Source: Comamonadaceae bacterium
Lineage (GTDB): Bacteria > Pseudomonadota > Gammaproteobacteria > Burkholderiales > Burkholderiaceae_C
Direction: 5' to 3'
Assembly (NCBI GenBank): GCA_947375135.1
Contig: CANCER010000004.1
Span: 1 to 64,000 of the forward strand
Length of the DNA: 64,000 bases
Shown here in pieces: positions 26,344-35,759 of this stretch. Within the stretch, counting starts at the first letter, position 1, and each line of letters begins with the position of its first letter. A program made the position numbers and the translations under genes. Below the pieces are notes generated by a model. It worked only from the letters and a program-made list of their open reading frames with translations. It ran no database searches and was not told where the DNA came from.

Positions 26344-28671
26344 ATGCCCTCTGTCACCCAGGAAACGAATGCCCCCCAAGCGGGGAGCCCGCCCCCCCAG
26401 GGCACGCATTCAGCACCGCTGGTGCCCATTGCCCCCCACAGCCCTGAGGCACTGCACCTGCTCGACGATGCGCAAGAGTGGTCGGCGTTCAGCCGCCCCT
26501 CCAAGCGCGATCCGAACTGCTGGGAGTCCAGCGTGGTCATTGAGGGCATGCACTGTGCGGCCTGCGGTTACACGGTCGAAGAGGCGATTGCTGCGGTGCC
26601 CGGGGTGCTGCAAGTACAGGTGAGTGCAGGCAGCCAGCGGGCCACGGTGGTGTGGAATGCTGACAGGGTGCAGCCCTCGGTGTGGATGCAGGCGATTCAG
26701 CAACGCGGTTACCGCGCGCTGCCCGCCAACGACGTGTTTGCCAGCGAGCGCCGCCGCGTCGAAACGCGCAAGGCTCTGTGGCGCTGGCTGGTAGCCGGTT
26801 TGTGCATGATGCAGGTGATGATGTATGCCTACCCGGCCTACACCGCCCGCCCAGGCGACCTCACGCTCGAAATGGAGCAGTTGCTGCGCTGGGCCTCCTG
26901 GGTGCTGTCTTTGCCGGTGATGCTGTTTTCCTGCGGCCCATTTTTCAGCAATGCCTGGCGCGATTTGCGCCGTGGCAGTATCAGCATGGATTTGCCGGTG
27001 GCCATTGGTATTGTCATCACCTTCGGCGTCAGCACCTTGGGCACTTTTGAGCCCGGTGGCGTTTTCGGCCGCGAGGTGTATTTCGACTCACTCACCATGT
27101 TTGTCTTCTTTCTGCTGACCGGTCGCTGGCTGGAGCTGCGCCTGCGGGACCGCACTGCAGGCTCACTCGAAGCGCTGATGAACCGCCTGCCGGAAAGCCT
27201 GGAGCGCTTGAATGCACAAGGTATTTTTGAACGGGTAGCGGCCCGCCGCTTGCAGTTGGGGGATCTGGTGCGCGTGCATCCGGGCGAAGCCTTTGCCGCC
27301 GATGGTGTGGTGGAGCAGGGCGAGACCCTGGTAGACGAGGCCTTGCTCACTGGCGAGTCCCGCGCGCTGCACCGTGGACCGGGTGCCAGCGTGGTGGCCG
27401 GTAGCCACAACCTGAGTGCCAGCGTGCAGGTACGGGTGCAAGCCTTGGGCGAGCAAACGCGTTTTGGCCAGATCGTGGCCCTGATGCAGAGCGCCTCGAC
27501 CACCAAGCCGGCCAGTGCAGCGCTAGCGGACCGTCTGGCCCGCCCCTTTTTGCTGGCCGTGCTGCTGGCAGCGGGTTTGTCCTGCTTGTGGTGGTGGCAA
27601 ACGGACCCGGAGCGCGCCCTGATGGTGGCCGTAGCGGTGCTGGTAGTGACCTGTCCTTGCGCCCTGTCCCTGGCCACACCCGCGGCCATGTTGGCGGCGG
27701 CGGGTAATCTGGCGCGCAGTGGCGTGCTGGTGCGTAATTTGCGCGCTCTGGAAGCGCTGTCGCAAGTGGACGTTGTGGTCTTTGACAAGACAGGAACCTT
27801 GACAGAGGAGGGCATGGTGCTCGGGCGGGTAGAAGTCCGTGCAGGCGTCTCCGTTGCACAGGCGGTGCAGATGGCTGCAGCGCTGGCGGCGCATTCGCTG
27901 CACCCGGTTTCCAAGGCCTTGGTAGCCGCTTCCCGGCTGCCGCCTTACGCAACATCGGCCTGGTTCTGTGAGTCCGTGCGCGAGCAGCCGGGTCGGGGCC
28001 TGGAGGCTCTGGCGGCTCATGGAGGCAGCAGTGCGTTCTTGCGTTTTGGTTCGGCGGCATTTTGTGGATTGGCTGCGCCGCTGGCGGCGGATTTGCGTGT
28101 GCATCTGGCGGATGCACAGGGTTGGCTGGCAAGTTTTGAAGTCAGCGAGCAACTGCGCCCCGAGGCAGCGCAGGCCGTGGCCGCGTTGACCCGGGCTGGC
28201 GTGCAGGTGCATCTGCTGTCGGGTGACAGTGTGGACGCTGTGCAGCGTGTCGCCCGGGGCATCGGTATTGCGAATGCGCAGGGCGCTTGCTCACCGGCCG
28301 ATAAATTGGCGGCCCTGCGTAAGTTGCAGTCCCTGGGGCACAAGGTTTTGATGGTGGGCGACGGTCTGAACGACGGGCCCGTGCTGGCCGGCGCCCATGT
28401 GTCGTTTGCCTTCGGGCAGGCGGTGCCGCTGGCGCAGTCGCAGTCCGACTTCGTGGTTCTGGGCGAGCGCTTGTTGTCCGTGGTGCATGCCGTGCAATTG
28501 GCACGCAAGACCCTGTCGGTGGTGCGCCAGAACCTGTGGTGGGCCCTGTTGTATAACGCCGCCTGTGTGCCCCTGGCTGTTGCCGGATGGTTGCCGGCCT
28601 GGCTTGCCGGATTGGGCATGGCCTGCAGTTCCTTGGTGGTGGTGGCTAATGCGTTGCGTCTGAGCCGGTAG
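26344..28671 (+). CDS. ccoI: Copper-translocating P-type ATPase for cbb3 oxidase assembly
   Basis: The 775-residue P1B-type ATPase delivers copper for the CcoN haem-copper centre. An N-terminal heavy-metal domain has GMHCAAC (about residue 70), the membrane metal site is CPC within VVTCPCALSLATPAA, the phosphorylation site is DKTGTLTEEG and the hinge is GDGLNDGPVLAGA. It precedes ccoS and the structural cco genes, as usual. The first 45 residues are Pro/Ala-rich and poorly conserved; GTG at 26422 is an alternative start that would fit the FNR-box spacing better. Confidence 0.93.
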   Translation: MPSVTQETNAPQAGSPPPQGTHSAPLVPIAPHSPEALHLLDDAQEWSAFSRPSKRDPNCWESSVVIEGMHCAACGYTVEEAIAAVPGVLQVQVSAGSQRATVVWNADRVQPSVWMQAIQQRGYRALPANDVFASERRRVETRKALWRWLVAGLCMMQVMMYAYPAYTARPGDLTLEMEQLLRWASWVLSLPVMLFSCGPFFSNAWRDLRRGSISMDLPVAIGIVITFGVSTLGTFEPGGVFGREVYFDSLTMFVFFLLTGRWLELRLRDRTAGSLEALMNRLPESLERLNAQGIFERVAARRLQLGDLVRVHPGEAFAADGVVEQGETLVDEALLTGESRALHRGPGASVVAGSHNLSASVQVRVQALGEQTRFGQIVALMQSASTTKPASAALADRLARPFLLAVLLAAGLSCLWWWQTDPERALMVAVAVLVVTCPCALSLATPAAMLAAAGNLARSGVLVRNLRALEALSQVDVVVFDKTGTLTEEGMVLGRVEVRAGVSVAQAVQMAAALAAHSLHPVSKALVAASRLPPYATSAWFCESVREQPGRGLEALAAHGGSSAFLRFGSAAFCGLAAPLAADLRVHLADAQGWLASFEVSEQLRPEAAQAVAALTRAGVQVHLLSGDSVDAVQRVARGIGIANAQGACSPADKLAALRKLQSLGHKVLMVGDGLNDGPVLAGAHVSFAFGQAVPLAQSQSDFVVLGERLLSVVHAVQLARKTLSVVRQNLWWALLYNAACVPLAVAGWLPAWLAGLGMACSSLVVVANALRLSR

Positions 28672-28694
28672 ACGCAGTCGCGCAAAGGAGAAAA

Positions 28695-28832
28695 ATGGAC
28701 ATCCTGTATTTGTTGATTCCGCTGTCGGTCGTGCTGGTGTTTTTCATCCTGGGAGGCTTGTGGTGGGCGGTCCATCGCGGTCAATTTGAGGACATTGAAC
28801 GAGAGGGCGAGCGCATTTTGAAAGATTCGTGA
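28695..28832 (+). CDS. ccoS: Cbb3 oxidase maturation protein CcoS
   Basis: The 45-residue single-span membrane protein begins [20 protein letters not shown] and ends with an acidic/basic tail ([14 protein letters not shown]), as CcoS does. AAGGAG lies 5 bp upstream of the ATG. CcoS is needed to insert cofactors into the catalytic subunit. A 7-bp inverted repeat (TTCGTGA/TCACGAA, 28826-28844) overlaps its stop codon and could be an mRNA processing or weak termination signal before ccoN. Confidence 0.93.
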   Translation: MDILYLLIPLSVVLVFFILGGLWWAVHRGQFEDIEREGERILKDS

Positions 28833-28890
28833 AAGGCTCACGAAAAGTTCACGGGTATTCTCAAGTGGTACCCATGTTTCTTGTCTGGCA

Positions 28891-28904
28891 TTGATCTTGG
28901 TCAA
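28891..28904. promoter_or_regulatory. FNR box upstream of ccoN
   Basis: TTGAT-CTTG-GTCAA matches the FNR consensus with one mismatch in the right half. The centre at 28897.5 predicts transcription start near 28939, which leaves room for the AAGAGG ribosome site (28952-28957) and the ATG at 28963. Confidence 0.85.
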
Positions 28905-28962
28905 CCCACTAACAGACGCCCCACAAGAAACTCGGAGCAGAGTAAATCATCAAGAGGTAACT

Positions 28963-30399
28963 ATGGCATTTGCAAATCAGAAAGCCGAGCTGTACAACGA
29001 CACCGTTGTGCGGCAATTCGCCGTTATGACGGTGGTGTGGGGGGTCGTGGGTATGCTCGTGGGCGTGATCATCGCGGCCCAACTGGCATGGCCCGAGCTC
29101 AACCTTGGTATCCCATGGCTGACATATGGCCGTCTGCGACCGCTGCATACCAATGCAGTGATCTTCGCGTTCGGCGGTTGCGGCCTGTTTTCTACCTGCT
29201 ACTACGTGGTGCAGCGCACTTGCCAGGTTCGCATCTTCAGCGACAAGCTGGCCGCCTTCACCTTCTGGGGCTGGCAACTGGTGATTCTTCTGGCTGCTAT
29301 TTCTCTGCCCCTGGGTTACACCTCCGGCAAGGAATACGCGGAACTGGAATGGCCCATCGACATTCTGATCACCCTGGTCTGGGTGGCGTTTGCTGTGGTG
29401 TTCTTCGGCACCGTCGGTACCCGCAAGGTGCGTCACATCTACGTGGCCAACTGGTTCTACGGTGCCTTCATTCTGGCCGTGGCGCTGCTGCACCTGGTTA
29501 ACAGCGCAGAAATTCCGGTCGGCCCCATGAAGTCCTACTCGGCCTACGCCGGTGTGCAGGATGCCATGGTGCAATGGTGGTACGGGCACAATGCAGTGGG
29601 CTTCTTCCTGACCGCTGGCTTCCTGGGCATGATGTACTACTTCATCCCCAAGCAGGCCGGTCGCCCTGTGTACAGCTATCGCCTGTCCATCGTCCACTTC
29701 TGGGCTCTGATTTTCACGTACATGTGGGCGGGTCCTCACCACCTGCACTACACCGCGCTGCCTGACTGGACCCAGTCGGTTGGTATGGTGTTCTCCCTGA
29801 TTCTTTTGGCACCCAGCTGGGGCGGCATGATCAACGGTGTGATGACCCTGTCGGGTGCCTGGCACAAACTGCGGGATGACCCGATCCTGCGCTTCCTGAT
29901 CGTGTCCCTGTCGTTCTACGGTATGTCGACCTTTGAAGGTCCGATGATGTCCATCAAGACCGTCAACGCCCTGAGCCATTACACCGACTGGACCGTAGGC
30001 CACGTGCACTCCGGTGCCCTGGGTTGGGTGGGTCTCGTGACCATGGGTTCCATGTACTACCTGATCCCCAAGCTGTTCGGTCAGAAGCAGATGTATTCCG
30101 TCAAGGCGATTGAAGTTCACTTCTGGACTGCCACGATTGGTATCGTGATTTATATCGCCGCCATGTGGATTGCCGGTGTGATGCAGGGCCTGATGTGGCG
30201 CGCTATCAACCCCGATGGCACCCTGACCTACACCTTCGTGGAAAGCGTCAAGGCAACCTACCCCTTCTATGTGTTGCGTCTGCTCGGCGGTCTGCTGTAC
30301 CTCACCGGCATGCTCATCATGTTGTGGAACACCCTGAAGACCGCTACCGGTGGCCGTGCGGTCAGCGTTGCCGTTCCCACCACAGTGGCCCACGCCTGA
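28963..30399 (+). CDS. ccoN: Cytochrome cbb3 oxidase subunit I
   Basis: The 478-residue catalytic subunit carries a low-spin haem b and a high-spin haem b3-CuB centre. Haem and copper ligands are visible in [43 protein letters not shown] and [14 protein letters not shown]. Numerous membrane segments are present. The ATG at 28963 follows AAGAGG. The enzyme reduces oxygen at low concentration with high affinity; the FNR box fits induction under microaerobiosis. Confidence 0.97.
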   Translation: MAFANQKAELYNDTVVRQFAVMTVVWGVVGMLVGVIIAAQLAWPELNLGIPWLTYGRLRPLHTNAVIFAFGGCGLFSTCYYVVQRTCQVRIFSDKLAAFTFWGWQLVILLAAISLPLGYTSGKEYAELEWPIDILITLVWVAFAVVFFGTVGTRKVRHIYVANWFYGAFILAVALLHLVNSAEIPVGPMKSYSAYAGVQDAMVQWWYGHNAVGFFLTAGFLGMMYYFIPKQAGRPVYSYRLSIVHFWALIFTYMWAGPHHLHYTALPDWTQSVGMVFSLILLAPSWGGMINGVMTLSGAWHKLRDDPILRFLIVSLSFYGMSTFEGPMMSIKTVNALSHYTDWTVGHVHSGALGWVGLVTMGSMYYLIPKLFGQKQMYSVKAIEVHFWTATIGIVIYIAAMWIAGVMQGLMWRAINPDGTLTYTFVESVKATYPFYVLRLLGGLLYLTGMLIMLWNTLKTATGGRAVSVAVPTTVAHA

Positions 30400-30413
30400 A
30401 GGAAACATCAATC

Positions 30414-31037
30414 ATGTCAAACAACCATAATTCAAGCCTGTCGCATGAAGCGATTGAGACCAACAACTTCCTGATGATTGTGTTGATTCTGATCGTGCTG
30501 CTGTTTGGCGGCATGGTGGAAATTGTTCCGCTGTTCTTCCAGAAGTCCACCACCGAACCCATCAAGGGCATCCAGCCCTACACCGCACTGCAACTGGCAG
30601 GACGCGACATTTACACCCGCGAAGGTTGCTACAACTGCCACTCGCAGATGATTCGCCCCTTCCGTGCGGAAACGCTGCGTTACGGCCACTACTCGGTGGC
30701 TGGCGAGTCGGTGTATGACCATCCCTTCCAGTGGGGCAGCAAGCGCACCGGCCCGGATCTGGCCCGTGTCGGCGCCAAGTACAGTGACGAATGGCACCGC
30801 ATTCACCTGACCAACCCGCGCGATGTGGTGCCGGAGTCCAACATGCCAGCTTATCCCTGGTTGTCCAAGACCATGGTGGATGCCGAGGTCATGCCGGCCC
30901 ACATGACCGGTCTTCGCAAAGTCGGTGTGCCGTATACCGATGAGCAGATTGCCAAGTCGGTGGAAGACGTCAAGGGCAAGACCGAACTTGAAGCAGTGAT
31001 TGCATACCTGCAAGTGCTGGGTCTGGCTCTGAAATAA
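30414..31037 (+). CDS. ccoO: Cytochrome cbb3 oxidase subunit II (mono-haem cytochrome c)
   Basis: The 207-residue protein has one N-terminal membrane anchor (about 18-42) and a periplasmic haem c domain with CYNCH in [15 protein letters not shown] Met ligand is likely in NMPAYPW. AGGAA precedes the ATG at 30414, 14 bp after the ccoN stop. It passes electrons from CcoP to CcoN. Confidence 0.96.
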   Translation: MSNNHNSSLSHEAIETNNFLMIVLILIVLLFGGMVEIVPLFFQKSTTEPIKGIQPYTALQLAGRDIYTREGCYNCHSQMIRPFRAETLRYGHYSVAGESVYDHPFQWGSKRTGPDLARVGAKYSDEWHRIHLTNPRDVVPESNMPAYPWLSKTMVDAEVMPAHMTGLRKVGVPYTDEQIAKSVEDVKGKTELEAVIAYLQVLGLALK

Positions 31038-31053
31038 CGCAGCGGAGAGCGGA

Positions 31054-31197
31054 ATGGAATTCGATATCAACACCCTGCGAGGCATCGTGACGCTGCTCAG
31101 TTTTGCCGTATTTATAGGAATTGTGTGGTGGGCTTGGTCGAAGCGGCGCTCCGAAGACTTTTCTGAAGCCGCCAATTTGCCCTTTCAGCAAGACTGA
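31054..31197 (+). CDS. ccoQ: Cytochrome cbb3 oxidase subunit CcoQ
   Basis: The 47-residue single-span membrane protein has FAVFIGIVWWAWSKRRSEDF, the CcoQ signature of a Trp-rich span ending in basic residues. It lies between ccoO (16 bp) and ccoP (21 bp). CcoQ stabilises the complex, especially CcoP. Confidence 0.93.
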   Translation: MEFDINTLRGIVTLLSFAVFIGIVWWAWSKRRSEDFSEAANLPFQQD

Positions 31198-31218
31198 TCA
31201 ACACCAATAGGATTCAAC

Positions 31219-32130
31219 ATGAGTGACTTTACAAGTAATTTCTGGTCAGTTTATGTGGCCGGCATAGTCATCTTTTCCATATCAGCATGTGCATTGCTGC
31301 TGTGGTTCAGCGGCAAAGCCCGGGCCATGACGGCCAATGACAACACCACTGGCCACGTGTGGGACGGTGACCTGCGTGAAATGAACAACCCATTGCCACG
31401 CTGGTGGGTCGGGCTGTTCATCATCACCATTCTGTTTGCGGTGGTTTACCTTTACCTGTATCCGGGTCTGGGCGGCTCTACAGGCAGTGCCGGTTGGACT
31501 TCGCGTGGCCAATACGAAGCTGAAGTGGCCAAGGGTGACGCAGAGGTTGCACCCCTGTATGCGAAGTTTTTGTCCATGAAGGTGGAAGACGTTTCCAAAG
31601 ACCCGCAAGCCCACGCCATTGGCGAGCGTTTGTTCATGAACAACTGCTCGCAGTGCCATGGCTCCGATGCCCACGGCGGCAAGGGTTTCCCCAACCTGAC
31701 CGACAACGACTGGCTGCACGGCGGCACGCCTGAGAAGATCGAAGAGACCTTGCACAAGGGGCGCGTCGGCAACATGCCCAGCATGTCTGCTGCAGTCGGT
31801 ACGGCGGAGGATGTCAAAAACGTTGCCAACTATGTGCTGAGCCTGTCCGGCAGCCCGCACGATTCGGTGCGCGCCAATCTGGGCAAGGAAAAATTCGCGG
31901 TGTGCGCCGCGTGCCACGGTGCGGACGGCAAGGGTATGCAGGCGGTGGGCTCTGCTAATTTGACCGACAACATCTGGCTGCATGGCTTTGGTGAAAATGC
32001 CATCATCGCCATGGTGAACAATGGCAAGGTCAATGTCATGCCGGCGCAAGAGGGCAAGTTGTCCGATGCGCAAATTCATGTGCTCGCATCGTATGTTTGG
32101 GGCTTGTCCAATAACGCAGTGGCCAAGTAA
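31219..32130 (+). CDS. ccoP: Cytochrome cbb3 oxidase subunit III (di-haem cytochrome c)
   Basis: The 303-residue protein has two N-terminal membrane spans (about 8-30 and 62-82) separated by a loop, then two cytochrome c domains with CSQCH and CAACH. Met ligands are probably in GNMPSM and VNVMPAQEG. It accepts electrons from soluble cytochromes. ccoG, often next in such clusters, is absent; ccoH follows after 104 bp. Confidence 0.96.
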   Translation: MSDFTSNFWSVYVAGIVIFSISACALLLWFSGKARAMTANDNTTGHVWDGDLREMNNPLPRWWVGLFIITILFAVVYLYLYPGLGGSTGSAGWTSRGQYEAEVAKGDAEVAPLYAKFLSMKVEDVSKDPQAHAIGERLFMNNCSQCHGSDAHGGKGFPNLTDNDWLHGGTPEKIEETLHKGRVGNMPSMSAAVGTAEDVKNVANYVLSLSGSPHDSVRANLGKEKFAVCAACHGADGKGMQAVGSANLTDNIWLHGFGENAIIAMVNNGKVNVMPAQEGKLSDAQIHVLASYVWGLSNNAVAK

Positions 32131-32234
32131 GTAGCGACAGCCAAAAGCTGTTTCGGCCCCTGCACCGTTTCGGATTCACATTCGAGGTGGAGTAGGGGTT
32201 AGTTATTCAGGGCCCGTCCCTCGTAAGGAAAATC

Positions 32235-32519
32235 ATGAATCAAACAGTCCAATCCGCAGCGACACAAGCACCGCAAAAATGGTGGAAGTACGGGCACGTG
32301 TGGATGGTAGTTGGTGGCCCGGCCATCGTGGTGGTGGCGAGTTTTTTCACCCTGTACCTGGCCATCAGTCGCCCGGATCCGGTGATGGATGAAAACTACT
32401 ACCAAAAGGGTATTGATATCAACAAGACACTGGGCGGCACGCCGTCGAGTACGGCACCGGCCATGCAGGCCAGAAACCATGCTGCGACCGGCGTCCCCCA
32501 ACCTCTCAGCGCACCCTGA
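32235..32519 (+). CDS. ccoH: FixH/CcoH family cbb3 assembly protein
   Basis: The 94-residue protein has a basic, Trp-containing N-terminus, one membrane span (about 20-44) and the FixH motif DPVMDENYYQKGIDINK. FixH/CcoH associates with the oxidase during assembly. It is shorter than many FixH proteins, ending soon after the motif with an Ala/Pro tail. A strong terminator follows immediately, marking the end of the cco transcript. Confidence 0.88.
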   Translation: MNQTVQSAATQAPQKWWKYGHVWMVVGGPAIVVVASFFTLYLAISRPDPVMDENYYQKGIDINKTLGGTPSSTAPAMQARNHAATGVPQPLSAP

Positions 32520-32521
32520 AC

Positions 32522-32551
32522 AAAAAAAGCCTGTGAAAACAGGCTTTTTTT
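32522..32551 (+). terminator. Terminator of the cco operon
   Basis: GCCTGT (32529-32534) and ACAGGC (32539-32544) enclose a 4-nt loop, with seven A before and seven T after. It may also stop the converging fnr transcript. Confidence 0.93.
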
Positions 32552-32599
32552 ATGAGCGGCACCCTTCGCGAATTTGTCCAACCCAAGTTGGCAACGGTA

Positions 32600-33388
32600 T
32601 CACTTGCAGATCTTCGGATTCACAATTTCTTTCAGTGCATCCGTATTCAGGATGCGGACATGGCGCTGCTTGACCTCCACAATGCCGTCCTCTACAAATT
32701 TGGAGAAGGTGCGGCTTACGGTCTCCAACTTCAGTCCCAGGTAGCTTCCGATTTCTTCGCGCGTCATGCGCAGAATCAGTTCGGATTGCGAGAAGCCGCG
32801 CGCATGCAGACGCTGTACCAAGTTGAGTAAAAAAGCCGCCAGACGCTCCTCGGCACGCATGCTACCGAGCAACAGCATCACGCCATTTTCACGCACGATT
32901 TCGCGGCTCATGATTTTGTGTACATGGCGCTGCAATGCGTTGACCTCGCGCGACAACTCTTCAATGCGGTCAAACGGCATGACGCAGACTTCAGCGTCTT
33001 CCAAGGCCACGGCATCGCAGGTGTGGTGGTCATTGACGATGCCGTCGAGCCCGACAATTTCGCCAGCCATCTGGAATCCGGTCACCTGATCGCGGCCATC
33101 TTCCGATGCAACACAAGTCTTGAAAAATCCGGTGCGAATAGCGTAAAGGCTCGTAAATTTTTCGCCGTTGCGAAACAAGGTGGCACCGCGTTTGATCTTG
33201 CGACGGCTGCCCACTACCTCATCAATGCGTTCCAGTTCGACCGGACTCAAACCCAAGGGCATGCACAGTTCGCGCAAATTACAGTTGGAGCAGGCAACCT
33301 TGATGCTGTGTGAATTCATTTCGATCACGTTGGTTTCCACCTTGATGGCAATCAGCGGATGGGCCTCGTCGGGTGGGGTTGCCTTCAT
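32600..33388 (-). CDS. fnr: FNR-type oxygen-sensing transcription regulator
   Basis: The 262-residue CRP/FNR protein has the cluster ligands Cys33, Cys36, Cys42 and Cys124 (CSNCNLRELC and HTCDAVAL) for an oxygen-labile [4Fe-4S] centre. The helix-turn-helix EEIGSYLGLKLETVSRTF has the E-x-x-S-R recognition pattern that reads TTGAT-N4-ATCAA. I start it at 33388; an upstream ATG at 33421 has no ribosome site. It is divergent from hemN and next to the cco genes, all with FNR boxes. Confidence 0.94.
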   Translation of the reverse strand: MKATPPDEAHPLIAIKVETNVIEMNSHSIKVACSNCNLRELCMPLGLSPVELERIDEVVGSRRKIKRGATLFRNGEKFTSLYAIRTGFFKTCVASEDGRDQVTGFQMAGEIVGLDGIVNDHHTCDAVALEDAEVCVMPFDRIEELSREVNALQRHVHKIMSREIVRENGVMLLLGSMRAEERLAAFLLNLVQRLHARGFSQSELILRMTREEIGSYLGLKLETVSRTFSKFVEDGIVEVKQRHVRILNTDALKEIVNPKICK

Positions 33389-33468
33389 ATAGTCTTCTAG
33401 CAATAAAGTTGCGTGATACAAGTCAATTATGAACCTAAATGAAGCTAAGGATGTAGGTTTGAACTAAC

Positions 33469-33482
33469 TTGATTCACATCAA
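33469..33482. promoter_or_regulatory. FNR box between fnr and hemN
   Basis: TTGAT-TCAC-ATCAA is a perfect FNR site. Its centre (33475.5) predicts a hemN transcription start near 33517, just upstream of the GGAG at 33526 and the ATG at 33535. It could also autoregulate the divergent fnr gene. Confidence 0.88.
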
Positions 33483-33534
33483 ACTCAGAAAATTGATCTT
33501 AAGGCACAGTTCGCAAGACCGCTTTGGAGTGCCT

Positions 33535-34926
33535 ATGAACGTTGTATCCCCTGTGACTGATGATCTGCTGCGCCAATACGACGTTTCCGGGCCCCGCTAC
33601 ACCTCCTACCCTACTGCGGATCGTTTCGTGGAAGCTTTTACTACGGACGATTACGCGCAGGCACTGAGCCTGCGCCGCAGCGGTGCTGCAGCACTTGCGC
33701 TGCCGCTGTCGCTCTATGTGCATATTCCGTTTTGTGAGTCCCTGTGCTACTACTGCGCCTGTAACAAAATAATTACCAAACACCATGAGAAAGCGGCCGA
33801 GTACCTGCACTACCTCGCGCGTGAAGTGGATCTGCATACCGCCTTGATTGGCACCGGTCAGGCCATCAGCCAGTTGCATCTTGGTGGCGGTAGCCCCACC
33901 TTTCTTTCCGATGACGAATTACGCAGCCTGGTAGGCATGCTCAAGCGCAATTTCACCTTCGTTGCAGGGGGTGAGTATTCGATTGAAATTGACCCTCGTA
34001 CCATCGATGAAAAGCGCCTGGACACATTGGCCGAACTGGGCTTTAACCGTCTTAGTTTTGGCGTGCAGGATTTCGATCTGGCCGTACAAAAAGCGGTCCA
34101 CCGGGTGCAACCCGCAGAGCAGGTATTTTCTTTGGTGGCGGCGGCGCGCGCACGTGGCTTTGAGTCCATCAACGTGGATCTGATTTATGGATTGCCCAAG
34201 CAAAGCCCTGAATCGTTTGATCGCACGCTGGCGCAGGTGGTCGCTCTCAAACCCGATCGCATTGCCCTGTACGGCTATGCGCACTTGCCGGAGCGCTTCA
34301 AGCCCCAGCGCCGCATCAACGCGGTGGAATTGCCCAGTGGGGGTGCGAAGATTTCCATGCTGTCCCACTCTCTGGCAGCTTTTCTGGATGTGGGCTATGT
34401 CTACGTCGGCATGGACCACTTTGCGTTACCCGATGATGCATTGGCCGTGGCCAAGCGCCAGGGTCGATTGCATCGCAACTTCCAGGGCTACAGCACCCGA
34501 CCTGATTGCGATTTGATTGCATTGGGTGTTTCCAGCATCGGACGCATTGGCGCCACGTATAGCCAGAATGCCAAGACGCTGGATGAGTATTACGACGCAC
34601 TGAACCACGGCAATTTCCCGATCGTGCGTGGCCTGGCACTCACGCGCGATGATCTGGTGCGGCGTGCCGTCATCATGGCCCTGATGTGCCAGGGCAGTCT
34701 GGTGTTCGAATCCATTGACCTGGCCTACCTGATTGAATTCCGCAGTTATTTCGCAAAAGAAATGGAAGCCATGCAGGAGCTGGCAGACCAGGGGCTGGTG
34801 ACGCTGGACGAGCATGGCATTCAAGTGAGCGCCCAGGGCTGGTTCTTTGTTCGTGCGGTCGCTATGGTGTTTGACCGCTATCTGCAAACCGACCGGACCC
34901 GCGCCAGGTTCTCCAAGATCATTTAG
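33535..34926 (+). CDS. hemN: Oxygen-independent coproporphyrinogen III dehydrogenase
   Basis: The 463-residue radical SAM enzyme makes protoporphyrinogen IX without oxygen, supplying haem when oxygen is low. The cluster motif is CESLCYYCACNK (Cys-x3-Cys-x2-Cys, with the extra Cys typical of HemN), and GGGSPTFL binds SAM. YTSYPTADRF near the N-terminus is typical of true HemN rather than HemW. The ATG at 33535 has GGAG 9 bp upstream. Confidence 0.95.
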   Translation: MNVVSPVTDDLLRQYDVSGPRYTSYPTADRFVEAFTTDDYAQALSLRRSGAAALALPLSLYVHIPFCESLCYYCACNKIITKHHEKAAEYLHYLAREVDLHTALIGTGQAISQLHLGGGSPTFLSDDELRSLVGMLKRNFTFVAGGEYSIEIDPRTIDEKRLDTLAELGFNRLSFGVQDFDLAVQKAVHRVQPAEQVFSLVAAARARGFESINVDLIYGLPKQSPESFDRTLAQVVALKPDRIALYGYAHLPERFKPQRRINAVELPSGGAKISMLSHSLAAFLDVGYVYVGMDHFALPDDALAVAKRQGRLHRNFQGYSTRPDCDLIALGVSSIGRIGATYSQNAKTLDEYYDALNHGNFPIVRGLALTRDDLVRRAVIMALMCQGSLVFESIDLAYLIEFRSYFAKEMEAMQELADQGLVTLDEHGIQVSAQGWFFVRAVAMVFDRYLQTDRTRARFSKII

Positions 34927-34935
34927 CATCCACCG

Positions 34936-35631
34936 ATGCAATTTTCCTTGGGCGCCACAGCGCTGTTAATGGGGCTGGTCGGTGGGCCGCACTGCGTGGC
35001 CATGTGCGGTGCCGCCTGCGCAGGAATAGGCCATGCCGCTGGGTCGCGCAAGACCTCTGCCATCTTGAGCTTTCAGGCAGGGCGTGTCATCGGCTACTCG
35101 GTATTGGGCGCGCTGGCTGCGGCGTCCATGCAGGGGCTGGGTTGGTTGACCATTCAGTCCGCCGCGCTTCGGCCCGTCTGGACTATGTTTCATGTCGCGG
35201 CCCTGCTGTTGGGTTTGGTGCTGCTGATGCGCGCGCAGCAACCGCTGTGGCTTGAAACTACAGGGCGCCGAATCTGGGCACGTGCCAAGGCCCTGGGTGC
35301 CGGTGCTGGCGGTGCGCCGGTCTTGCTGGGTACCCTGTGGGCCCTGCTTCCCTGTGGCTTGCTGTATTCAGCCTTGCTGGTCGCCGCGATGGCCGGTGGT
35401 CCGGTGGATGGCGCTGCCGTCATGGCCTTGTTTGCGGTGGGCACCAGTGTCACGATGACAGCTGCGCCCTGGCTTTGGCTCAAGTTGCGGGGCAATGGCG
35501 TGGAGGCTGGGGGGAGTGGTTCCTGGGGGGTGCGTCTGGCCGGTTTGGCGCTGGCTGGCAGCTCCGCGTGGGCTTTGTGGATGGGCCTGGCGCAGAACGC
35601 AGCGCCCTGGTGTGCCACACCTTCATTTTGA
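34936..35631 (+). CDS. TauE/SafE-like membrane protein (DsbD/UreH transmembrane fold)
   Basis: The 231-residue protein has about six membrane spans. The first contains GGPHCVAMCGAACAG, and a later span holds LLPCGLLYSALLVAAM, a pair of Cys-Pro-type motifs seen in the DsbD/CcdA-related UreH-like family. Such proteins often sit beside cbb3 or copper genes and are proposed to help metal or thiol transfer across the membrane. It starts 9 bp after hemN, so it may belong to the FNR regulon. The substrate is unknown. Confidence 0.8.
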   Translation: MQFSLGATALLMGLVGGPHCVAMCGAACAGIGHAAGSRKTSAILSFQAGRVIGYSVLGALAAASMQGLGWLTIQSAALRPVWTMFHVAALLLGLVLLMRAQQPLWLETTGRRIWARAKALGAGAGGAPVLLGTLWALLPCGLLYSALLVAAMAGGPVDGAAVMALFAVGTSVTMTAAPWLWLKLRGNGVEAGGSGSWGVRLAGLALAGSSAWALWMGLAQNAAPWCATPSF

Positions 35632-35759
35632 CCATTCAAAGCACGTTGACAGCCGCGATGTCTGCCGTGCCGGACGTGGTCTAATTTGCGGTAGCGCGTT
35701 GAGACAGGATTGTTTCGACCACGCACCGAGTACCGAACCAACCTTATCTGGCTGACGCA

